Assembly (NCBI GenBank): GCA_035288045.1
Contig: DATEBA010000037.1
Span: forward strand, 1 to 28,801
Reading direction: 5' to 3'
DNA: 28,801 nt
Origin: DATEBA01 sp035288045
GTDB lineage: Bacteria; Actinomycetota; UBA4738; HRBIN12
Part shown: positions 22,408 through 28,801 of the stretch, in pieces
Position numbering within the stretch: the first letter of the stretch is position 1
How the letters are laid out: the number at the start of each line of letters is the position of its first letter
Position numbers and translations under genes: made by a program
Notes under the pieces: generated by a model
Database searches by the model: none
What the model was told of the DNA's origin: nothing
The model's input: the letters and a program-made list of their open reading frames with translations, nothing else

Positions 22408-22941
22408 ATGGAGCAAGATCGGACGGGGGTGGTATCGACCGTGGATCGAGAGCCGGGTCTCCGCAGCCGGCTCGCCGACTCGTACGTGCGGTCGGCGCCC
22501 GGAGGCATCCGGCTCGCCTACCTACTGACCGGCGACAGGGCCGCCGCAGAGGACCTCGTCCAAGAGGCGTTCGTCCGCTTCGTGGGTCGGCTCCGGTTCC
22601 TCCGAGACCCGGATGCCTTCGAGCCGTACCTGCGACGCACGATCATGAACCTGTCGAAGAACCACTTCCGGCGTCGAGCGGTCGAGCGCGCGTACCTGGA
22701 GCGCGAGGGTCGGAGGATCGAGGACGTCAGCACGGACCCGGACGTCGCCACGTCCGATACGCTCCGCTCGGCGCTGCTCCGGCTCCCGCTCCGCCAGCGC
22801 TCGGCGCTCGTCCTCCGTTACTACGAAGACCTCCCGGACGCGACGATCGCGGAGCTCCTCGGCTGCCGCCAGGCGACGGTGCGCTCGCTCGTCGCCCGTG
22901 GCCTCGAGACACTCCGCACGACCCCAGAGGTGACCTCATGA
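22408..22941 (+). CDS. ECF RNA polymerase sigma factor (SigE-like)
   Basis: Alternative sigma factor of 177 residues. Region 2 is seen around YLLTGDRAAAEDLVQEAFVR and the PYLRRTIMNLSKNHFRRR stretch. Region 4 runs from about 125 to 172 (LRLPLRQRSALVLRYYEDLP, AELLGCRQATVRSLVARGLE) and contains the DNA-binding helix-turn-helix. There is no region 3. The ATG at 22408 has a GAAGGA just upstream. Its stop overlaps the next gene's start as ATGA, so sigma factor and membrane partner are translationally coupled, the usual layout for a sigma/anti-sigma pair. The frame is fully intact although its neighbours on both sides are decayed. The target promoters are unknown. Confidence 0.9.
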   Translation: MEQDRTGVVSTVDREPGLRSRLADSYVRSAPGGIRLAYLLTGDRAAAEDLVQEAFVRFVGRLRFLRDPDAFEPYLRRTIMNLSKNHFRRRAVERAYLEREGRRIEDVSTDPDVATSDTLRSALLRLPLRQRSALVLRYYEDLPDATIAELLGCRQATVRSLVARGLETLRTTPEVTS

Positions 22942-23807
22942 ACGACACCGACGTCCGAGACCTCCTCACGCGCGTCGCCGGCGAGGTGCCGGCCACCCCC
23001 GTGGATCCGGAGCCGTTGCTCCGTCGCGGCTACCGACGGATGGCCAGGACGGCGGTCGCCGGCGCGCTCGGGATCACCTGCGCCATCTTCCTCGCCGTTG
23101 CGGGCGTGGGCCTGATCCGTTCGAGCGCGCCGACGACGATCCCGGGCGACCAGGGGCAGCCGACCGAGCCGCCGGAGACCGTCACCGGCGAGACGACCGG
23201 CACGTGGACCGGCCCGTGTTTGGATTCGCAGGACGGACCGCCGCCGTGGGTGTGCCTCGGACCGCTCGAAGAGGGGACGTACACGTCGCAGCGCTTCGAG
23301 CCCGCCCTCACCTTCACCGTCCCCGCCGGATGGAACAACCCGTGGGACACGCGCGGCGCGTTCACCCTGTGGACCCCGGGGTGGTCGGACGCGTCGTACG
23401 TGTTGAGTCACGCGGGCCTGCACGTCCGCCGCGATCCGCGACCCAACGAGGAGGGGTGCTTCGATGCCACGGTCGGCACCTCCGCGATCGAGGTCGCGAC
23501 ATGGGTGGCCAACCATCCGGCGATCGCGACGAAGGGTCCGTCGCCCGTGGAGGTCGGCGGGCTCACGGGCTACCAGCTCGACGTGTCGCTCGCGGACACG
23601 TGGCGCGAGAGCTGTCCCGGGACGCCCGCGATATGGCTGTTCGACGATCTCTACCTCCGCGATCCGAACAAATCTCCCGAATTCGCCACGATGCGGCTGA
23701 TCCTGCTCGACCTGCCGGACGGCGGGAGCGTCCTGATCGCGATCGACGAGGATCGGCTGGATGTCGCGATGCCGGTCGTGGACTCGTTCTCATTCGACCT
23801 GGACTGA
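22938..23807 (+). CDS. Single-pass membrane protein, probable anti-sigma or sensor partner
   Basis: A 289-residue protein with a cytoplasmic N-terminus of about 37 residues (MNDTDVRDLLTRVAGEVP...), one membrane helix at about 38-60 (AVAGALGITCAIFLAVAGVGLI), a Pro/Thr-rich linker, and an exported beta-rich domain starting at LEEGTYTSQRFEPALTFTVP. The cytoplasmic part is short and has no ZAS zinc motif (HxxxCxxC). The anti-sigma role is inferred from the ATGA overlap with the sigma gene and from topology. The exported domain shares its pattern (LExGTY, P-L-x-VPxGW, xGYxLxV) with the lipoprotein encoded next. The longer open frame to 22395 is a shadow of the sigma gene. Confidence 0.7.
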   Translation: MNDTDVRDLLTRVAGEVPATPVDPEPLLRRGYRRMARTAVAGALGITCAIFLAVAGVGLIRSSAPTTIPGDQGQPTEPPETVTGETTGTWTGPCLDSQDGPPPWVCLGPLEEGTYTSQRFEPALTFTVPAGWNNPWDTRGAFTLWTPGWSDASYVLSHAGLHVRRDPRPNEEGCFDATVGTSAIEVATWVANHPAIATKGPSPVEVGGLTGYQLDVSLADTWRESCPGTPAIWLFDDLYLRDPNKSPEFATMRLILLDLPDGGSVLIAIDEDRLDVAMPVVDSFSFDLD

Positions 23808-23817
23808 GGTCCCCGGG

Positions 23818-24594
23818 ATGAACATTCGCCACAGGCTGCAGCTGGGGTTGGCTCTCCTTGTCGCGCTGGCGGGATGCGCACCGGATACAGGGACGACCGC
23901 CCCGAGAACGTCGGCTCCACCGGCGCCGAGCGAGCCGAGTCCCACGCCGACGATCCAGGACATCATGGAGCTGCTCGAGTCCGACGCACCGCTCGAGCCT
24001 GGGACCTACTACATCGACCCCGACCTCGACCCCTCCACCCCACTCCGCGTGGTGTACGAGGTTCCCTTCGAGGGATGGGGGATGTGGATCGGCGCGGCCA
24101 AGCCCTCGGATGATGGGGATCACGTCATGGTGAGCATCACCACGGTGACGAACCTCGTGCGGCATGGTTGCCGCGACCATTCGTGGGCCGATCCACCGGT
24201 CGGACCGAGCGTCAACGACCTCGCTGCCGCGCTGGCGGACCTGGCCCCGTTCCGGGTGACGTCGCCCCCGAAGGACGTGACCATCTACGGCTACCGCGGG
24301 AAGCACCTGGAACTGACCGTGCCCGACCTGCCGGTCAAGGGCCAGGGAGACGACCGCCGCTTCGCCGGATGCGTGGACGGCACCCTCAAGAGCTGGGTCG
24401 CGGCCATCGACGCAGCCGAAGAAGGGGACGCGTTCTACGGCTACGCCGCCGAGCCGGGCCGCACCGAGGAGTTCTGGATCCTCGACGTCGACGGCACCCG
24501 TCTGGTGATCGAGGCGAACTGGTCGCCTGACTCGCCCCGGAAGGACGTGGCCGAGATGCGCGCTGTCCTGGACTCCATACAGATCGAGCCATGA
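23818..24594 (+). CDS. Lipoprotein with domain related to the upstream membrane protein
   Basis: A 258-residue exported lipoprotein: charged start, hydrophobic core and lipobox LVALAGC with Cys20 as the lipidated residue, then a Pro/Ser/Thr-rich linker to about 45. The remaining domain reads LEPGTYYIDPDLDPSTPLRV, EVPFEGWGM, VTIYGYRGKHLELTVPDLP and ends RTEEFWILDVDGTRLVIEA. The same order of elements occurs in the preceding membrane protein, suggesting duplication of one exported domain. It starts 10 bases after that gene's stop and is probably co-transcribed with the sigma factor. The function is unknown; ligand sensing is a guess. Confidence 0.75.
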   Translation: MNIRHRLQLGLALLVALAGCAPDTGTTAPRTSAPPAPSEPSPTPTIQDIMELLESDAPLEPGTYYIDPDLDPSTPLRVVYEVPFEGWGMWIGAAKPSDDGDHVMVSITTVTNLVRHGCRDHSWADPPVGPSVNDLAAALADLAPFRVTSPPKDVTIYGYRGKHLELTVPDLPVKGQGDDRRFAGCVDGTLKSWVAAIDAAEEGDAFYGYAAEPGRTEEFWILDVDGTRLVIEANWSPDSPRKDVAEMRAVLDSIQIEP

Positions 24595-24692
24595 GGTTGC
24601 TCGAGATCATCAAACCTTCCCTCGTCGAGAGTTGGGGGAGCACGGGGGGCGGCCGGTGAAATACCCTCCGACCGCGAGATGTGACCTGACGG

Positions 24693-25092
24693 CTACTCGA
24701 GGTAGCCAAGGCCGCGGAGGTGCTCCTCCATCTCGTCGGCCTCGGTGTCGCTGACGCTCGAGGACTCCTCGCCGGTCGGCATGCCGGTGATCTGGACGGC
24801 CGGGCTTGGGCTCGGACCTCCCGACCTTCGCGTCCGAGCCCACGAGCTCGTGCAGCACGCGGCCGGTGTGCTCGACCTGGCTTGGCGCGTCGAGCGCCGC
24901 CAAGATCGTCGGCGCGAGATCGATCAGCAGCGGCGGCTGGTCGAACGCCCGCACGTTCGGCCCGGCCGCGACGATCACGCCCTCGGTACGGTAGTCCCCC
25001 GAGATCCAGTCGGCGTCCTCGAGCGCCGACTTCGCGTGCGTTAGCGAGTACGTGTCGGCCGGCTCCATCAGGATGTCGGGCGGGGTGAAGGC
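24693..25092 (-). pseudogene. Alkaline-phosphatase-superfamily phosphodiesterase, C-terminal remnant
   Basis: The C-terminal part of a type I phosphodiesterase/nucleotide pyrophosphatase-like protein. One frame reads PPDILMEPADTYSL, WISGDYRTEGVIVAAGPNV and LLIDLAPTILAALDAPS. A second frame resumes at about VQITGMPTGEESSS and ends with the characteristic EADEMEEHLRGLGYLE and a TAG at 24693-24695. The join is near 24805-24835. Upstream of 25092 the family match stops abruptly and the frame is closed by TGA, so the N-terminal two thirds, including the nucleophile and most metal ligands, are missing. An IS21-type fragment lies immediately beyond the break. Confidence 0.7.
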
Positions 25093-25186
25093 CCTCGGTC
25101 ACCGGTCGGACGGCGTCGCGCGACGTGGCAGAAGAGCCCTCCCGCGCCAAGCTATCGGCACCCGCCAACCGCCTCGTTGGACCGGG

Positions 25187-25485
25187 TCACCCGCGGCTGG
25201 CCCGGTGCGGCCTCCTCCCGACGAGTGGGCCCCACCCGAGACGGTCTTGTTCGGGCTCACGATCATCGAGGTCCGGTCGTAGCGAGAGGACACGAGTTCG
25301 AAGAACAGCGCCACGGCCTCCGGATCGAACGGGACGTAGCCGACCTCGATCACGACGAGCGGGATCCGCCACAGCCGCTTGAGCTCTCGTCCAGACGCCC
25401 CGACCGCTTGACCGCCCAGAGCCGTCGCGCCCACTCGTGCGCGGTGGCGAAGGCTACTCGGCTCCCGTACACGTTGGTGATGCTC
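25187..25485 (-). pseudogene. IS21-family helper ATPase IstB, fragment
   Basis: Remnant of the ATP-binding transposition helper of an IS21-type element. In one frame GSRVAFATAHEWARRLWAVK and RSGRLDE are readable (about 25390-25475). In a second frame LKRLWRIPLVVIEVGYVPFD and PEAVALFFELVSSRYDRTSM follow, then IVSPNKTVSG (about 25235-25385). The Walker A end and the C-terminus are absent, the Walker B DEVGY has lost its Asp (VIEVGY), and there is at least one frameshift. No istA remnant was recognised. It abuts the truncated phosphodiesterase, so insertion of this element may have caused that truncation. Confidence 0.7.
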
Positions 25486-25515
25486 GCTCCCCGGCTGCTT
25501 CGTCGCGGACGTCCC

Positions 25516-25547
25516 TTGTGAGACGGACCCGGCGCGACATCTCACAA
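25516..25547. repeat. Inverted repeat TTGTGAGA/TCTCACAA
   Basis: TTGTGAGA at 25516-25523 and TCTCACAA at 25540-25547 are perfectly complementary with a 16-base spacer. The pair lies between the istB remnant and the 12-bp array. It may be an operator or part of the transposon. Confidence 0.6.
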
Positions 25548-25556
25548 CCGAATCGT

Positions 25557-25616
25557 GACCGGCCGAGTGACCGCCCAGCTGACCGCTCGATGGACCGCTC
25601 CCCTGAACGCTGACGC
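25557..25616. repeat. Five degenerate 12-bp tandem repeats
   Basis: GACCG/GAACG begins at 25557, 25569, 25581, 25593 and 25605, an exact 12-bp period (GACCGGCCGAGT, GACCGCCCAGCT, GACCGCTCGATG, GACCGCTCCCCT, GAACGCTGACGC). On the minus strand one frame reads as an [E/G]RSx tetrapeptide repeat, so it could be either a protein-binding array or relic coding repeats. Confidence 0.6.
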
Positions 25617-25789
25617 TGCTGCTTGGTCGGGGCCGAGGAGCGGCCAGTGTCATGCAGCCGCTTGACCCTGGAGCGCCTGAAGCAGCGGCAGGCGGTTCAC
25701 ACATCGTCCAGCCAGGTCCACGATCGCGGGTCGATAGGAGTTCGCGTTCCTGGTTGGAGTCGGCCCGGCATCGAGTGGAGCGGAAGGGG

Positions 25790-27223
25790 CTACGGCGAAG
25801 GCGGGAACTCGGCCGGCGCGCCCTCCTCGGGGACGAGGTTCCGCTCGATCGTGAGGTCCCCGCTCTCGGGGAACTGGCGGATCGTGTCGTATGCGACGAG
25901 AGCGGGATCAGTTCCCGCCCGGAAGTAGAGGATCTCGGCCGAGAGTGGGATCCCGCCCTCGCGCGTGAAGGTCTCCAGGCCTGCCCCGCCGGTCGTTCCC
26001 ACCTGTAGGTACAGCGTCCCGTCTCGTACCTGCGCTCGCTCCTCGTGGAAGTGACCGGAGACGACGAGCGGAACGCGCCCGGCCAGCGCCTCCGCCATCC
26101 GGTCGTCGTGCACCGCGACCATGTCGGGCGGGTGCGGCAGCTCCTCCACGTCGCCCAGGGCAACCTCGCCGGCGGCGTGGGCCTCCTCCGAGAAGGCCTC
26201 GACGTCTGTCGGCAGCCCCCGGTGCTTGAGGAAGACCGGGTGGCCGAGCCCGTAGACCACCAGGCCCGCCACCTCTGCGACGTTGCCGTCGAGCACGACT
26301 GCGTTCGGCACCCGTGATACCTCGGCCTGAAGACTCCGCGAGTCGTGGTTCCCCCGGACGAAGACGTAGGGGACGCCGAAGTCGGGGATGAACCTCGTGA
26401 TCAGGTTCTCTGCGGGCGTGCCGAACGAGGTCGCGTCGCCCGTGTCGATCACCGCGTCTACGTCGAACCCGCGCGCCAGCTCCTGGGCGAACTCGAAGCC
26501 GAGGGGCGAGAGGTGGACGTCGGAGATGTGCAGGATACGGATCTCGTTATTCGCCGGGAGCGGGCTCGCGCCCACCGAGGTGTAAACGCGCACGATCCCG
26601 TCGACGACGCGGCGGAGTTCCTCGCGGAAATAGTCGAACCGCGCGGTGGCGGCGCGCACTGGACCTATCAGCTGGGGAGCCAGCGTGAGGGGCCCGGAGA
26701 ACGTCGGCGACAGGAACGCCGCCGGCTGGTATGTCGCCGCGGCGACCGCGCCGCTCCCCGCGAGGGACACGAGAGCCGCGGCGACCGCGATCTCGATCGC
26801 ACGGCGGTTCCGGCGGAACACCGCGGCGGAGACGATCCCGGCTCCGGCGAGCCCCACGACGAGTACGCGGATCGCGAACGGCGCAACGGCGCTCAGGAGG
26901 TCCTGCTCGACGCGCTCGACCAGGCCCTCGAGCCCCCCTTCCTGCAGCAGCTGGGTGAGGCGGCGGACGTGGACCCCCTCCCACGTCGCGCGCACCCGGA
27001 GCGGCGAGACGTGGGTATCGGCCGTCACGCGGCCGAATGGGGGCAGGTCGATGTCCGTTACGCCGCGGCCGAAGCCGGCATCGAGCGCCACTCCAAAAGG
27101 CCCGACAGGGACCACGTCTCTACCCCAGGCGAGCATGCCCAGCCACGCGCCGGCCAGGCCGATCGCCGCCGGCACGAGGACCCGGACGACCCGATGGAGC
27201 CGGGGAAAGCGAGCCAGATCCAC
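25790..27223 (-). CDS. Membrane-anchored metallophosphoesterase
   Basis: A 477-residue protein with a membrane helix at about 17-34, a ~75-residue loop with beta strands, two more helices at about 117-135 and 145-163, and a calcineurin-type phosphoesterase domain from 228. Metal ligands visible are Asp235 and His237 (ISDVHLSP), Asp263 (DTGDAT), Asn292-His293 (GNHDS), His372 and the GHFHEE motif with His391/His393. All sites are intact. The substrate is unknown: the family includes cyclic-nucleotide, lipid and nucleotide phosphatases. The GTG at 27223 gives the start MDLARFPRLHR before the first helix; no strong ribosome binding site is seen. It stands alone between decayed genes, with no evident operon partner. 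Confidence 0.85.
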   Translation of the reverse strand: MDLARFPRLHRVVRVLVPAAIGLAGAWLGMLAWGRDVVPVGPFGVALDAGFGRGVTDIDLPPFGRVTADTHVSPLRVRATWEGVHVRRLTQLLQEGGLEGLVERVEQDLLSAVAPFAIRVLVVGLAGAGIVSAAVFRRNRRAIEIAVAAALVSLAGSGAVAAATYQPAAFLSPTFSGPLTLAPQLIGPVRAATARFDYFREELRRVVDGIVRVYTSVGASPLPANNEIRILHISDVHLSPLGFEFAQELARGFDVDAVIDTGDATSFGTPAENLITRFIPDFGVPYVFVRGNHDSRSLQAEVSRVPNAVVLDGNVAEVAGLVVYGLGHPVFLKHRGLPTDVEAFSEEAHAAGEVALGDVEELPHPPDMVAVHDDRMAEALAGRVPLVVSGHFHEERAQVRDGTLYLQVGTTGGAGLETFTREGGIPLSAEILYFRAGTDPALVAYDTIRQFPESGDLTIERNLVPEEGAPAEFPPSP

Positions 27224-27286
27224 CCGAGGACTCTACCCGCGGCCCCGTTGCCGGATCCGGCGGGTGGGGTTCCGATTCTGCTCTGA

Positions 27287-28469
27287 TTACGGCGGTCCGC
27301 GACCTTCGAGGGGGCTACCGTCCGGTCTGAAGAACGTCGGTCCGCCGTCCACGACCGTCACGCGGAATCCGTTGTGCACGAGCCGGTGATGAGGTCGGCA
27401 CAGCAGCATCAGGTTCGGTAGCGCGGTAGGTCCGCCGTCCGCCCAGTGCCGCACGTGGTGCGCGTCGCACCACCCGTGCGGCCGGTCGCAACCCGGGAAG
27501 CGGCAGACGCGATCTCTGACAACCACGGCTCTGCGCAGCTCGGCTGGAACGACCGGCGTGCGGCGGCCCACGTCGAGCGGCTCGAACCTTCCCCGGGTGA
27601 TGACCCTGCTGACCGAGGCGTCGCAGGCCCACCGTCTGGCGGTCTCGGGCGGGATCGGACCCACGTCGTCGACCTCACACCTCGTGCCCAGTCGCCCTTC
27701 GAGGGCCTCCAGGTCCACCGTGACCGTGACGCGAGGACGATCGCCGCCTACGGACCGGCCGGCCTGCGCCGTCGAGCCACTGGCGGCAGATATAGCCGAG
27801 GGCGTCTGCCCGTTGGTGTCCCGAGGTCCGCGGGTCGCGCGTGTCCGAGGTTCGGGCGTGTGTGTCCAGGACGCACCGAACCGCGGCCATGAACGTCTGG
27901 CCGATCTCGGGATCGAGATCGCCGTCCACCCGGACCATCCCGTCCAGGGTGGGGGACACGTGAAGTCTCCTGAGCTCGTGAAGACGCTCCGCCTCGCGCG
28001 CTCCTTGGGCGTGGTCCGCGGCCTGCCGCCAGTAGGCGGCGGCCCGGCGAAGGTCGCGGATGCCGAGCGTCCGGGCCGCGTCAACCAGGATCCGCTCCGC
28101 GCTTTCGAACGCTTCGGCGTTCGTCTCACGCGCCGAGACCAGCACTCTCAGCGCCGACCGGGTTATCCCGCCATCCGCCAAGGCCTCCCTGGTCGCTGGC
28201 ATCTCCTGCAGCGCACGTGCCGTCCTCACCTGCTGCACCGCGGCCGACCACGCCATGCGGAGCTTCTGCGCGAGCCACGATGAGACCGACAGGTAGCCGT
28301 CGCGGCGATAGGAACCCGCCGCTCGATCTCGGCCAGCCGCCGGAGCCGCTCAGCCTAACGCGTCGGCCGCCCGCTCGAGCTCGCCGAAGTCGGCCTCCAG
28401 CCCGTCGTCGTCGACCCGGGTCAGGCCCTCCATCTGCAACTCCTCGAGAGCCGACCGAAGCGAATCCAT
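27287..28469 (-). pseudogene. DUF222 / HNH endonuclease (REP13E12-type), multiply frameshifted
   Basis: The family occurs in many repetitive copies in actinobacterial genomes. From ATG 28469 the first frame reads MDSLRSALEELQMEGLTRVD up to a TGA at 28350-28352. A second continues ERLRRLAEIERR, and a third from about 28315 reads SYRRDGYLSVSSWLAQKLRM then the DUF222 body to ADALGYICRQWLDG. After about 27750-27775 the frame changes again and gives VTVTVDLEALEGRLG and the HNH domain (CRFPGCDRPHGWCDAHHVRH, LLCRPHHRLVH). The HNH catalytic residues are preserved, but at least three frameshifts prevent translation as one protein. Its end lies about 60 bases from the metallophosphoesterase start. Confidence 0.85.
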
Positions 28470-28579
28470 GGGGGCACCTTAGCGAACAGGTGTTCGACGG
28501 CGCTATGACGGATGTCACATTCAGGATGACCCGTTTTCTGGTCTTGGCGGCTCTTTGTGCGAGCCCCCTATCGGCTGCC

Positions 28580-28801
28580 TCAAGGCCGGGTGCCGCCCGA
28601 GCCGCTCCCGGCGACCCGCCGAACGGCAAGGTACCCCGACAGTCCCACGACACCGACCGCCAGCGCCGGACCGATCCAGCCGTCCAGGCGCATCCCCATT
28701 CGATCGATCGCGAGGCCGGCCAGCATGAGCGTCGCCGCCCCGAAGGCGGGCGCGAGCGCGACCGCCGGGAGGCCCGAACCCAGAGCCCACCTCGCCCACC
28801 C
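28580..28801 (-). CDS. C-terminal end of a membrane protein (partial)
   Basis: The final 73 residues of a gene that enters from beyond the right edge, ending at TGA 28580-28582. Two hydrophobic helices are visible: one around ALGSGLPAVALAPAFGAATL and continuing MLAGLAI, the second around GWIGPALAVGVVGLSGYLAV. A short basic tail (RRVAGSGSGGTRP) follows. Codon positions are strongly GC-biased, as in real genes here. The family cannot be identified from this piece. Confidence 0.5.
   Translation of the reverse strand, partial: GWARWALGSGLPAVALAPAFGAATLMLAGLAIDRMGMRLDGWIGPALAVGVVGLSGYLAVRRVAGSGSGGTRP

Larger units (their letters stand above)
25493..25789. other. Non-coding stretch beside the IS21 remnant
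   Basis: About 300 bases between the istB fragment and the metallophosphoesterase. It contains an inverted repeat (25516-25547) and a 12-bp tandem array (25557-25616) described separately. No gene or transposase domain could be recognised in any frame. Confidence 0.4.

Noticed and set aside
28126..28653. 175-residue minus-strand frame over the start of the DUF222 gene
   Set aside because: It mixes upstream intergenic sequence with an out-of-frame reading of the DUF222 pseudogene and contains no domain of its own.

Overview
The window looks like chromosomal DNA of a GC-rich, rod-shaped member of the Actinomycetota. The evidence is very high GC, many GTG starts, a LytR C-terminal domain protein between nadD and rsfS, a DUF222/HNH (REP13E12-type) endonuclease, and an ECF sigma factor coupled to a membrane partner. 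The presence of mreBCD-mrdA-rodA fits a rod morphology. I cannot assign a class or genus from the sequence alone.

Positions 94-18569 are ordinary, intact core genome. On the minus strand lies a type II fatty-acid synthesis operon read fabD, lipoyl-like protein, fabH, fabG, acpP, fabF, with three successive GTGA start/stop overlaps. Divergent from it on the plus strand is the rod-shape and cell-wall elongation operon mreB-mreC-mreD-mrdA-rodA. A minus-strand NarL-type receiver fused to a histidine kinase follows. Next come rng (RNase E/G), rplU and rpmA, a small convergent gene of unknown function, and then obgE, a DinB-like gene, nadD, a LytR-C protein with a degenerate LCP-like region, rsfS and tRNA-Ala(GGC).

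The character changes sharply at the tRNA. From 18505 to about 21260 a serine recombinase, a small coupled ORF and a replication-relaxation family gene form the core of an integrative element. The recombinase's last codons run antisense into the tRNA gene, and both large genes are frameshifted. In the relaxation gene one frameshift is exactly explained by a perfect 13-bp tandem duplication. About 1.1 kb without a recognisable gene follows; inside it are two oppositely oriented blocks of an AGTCCC/AGTTCC motif repeated every 11 bp, a possible cis-acting site of the element.

Further right is an intact three-gene unit (22408-24594): an ECF sigma factor, a single-pass membrane protein that is probably its anti-sigma partner, and a lipoprotein whose exported domain resembles that of the membrane protein. 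Beyond it are more remnants: a truncated, frameshifted alkaline-phosphatase-superfamily phosphodiesterase, an IS21-type istB fragment, a 12-bp repeat array, an intact membrane metallophosphoesterase, a DUF222/HNH pseudogene with at least three frameshifts, and the 3' end of a membrane protein that leaves the window.

The most notable observations are the confinement of gene decay to the right of the tRNA, the phased repeat blocks, the recombinase/tRNA overlap with its hairpin, a lysine-less lipoyl-like protein inside the fab operon, and the LytR-C protein lacking LCP catalytic residues.
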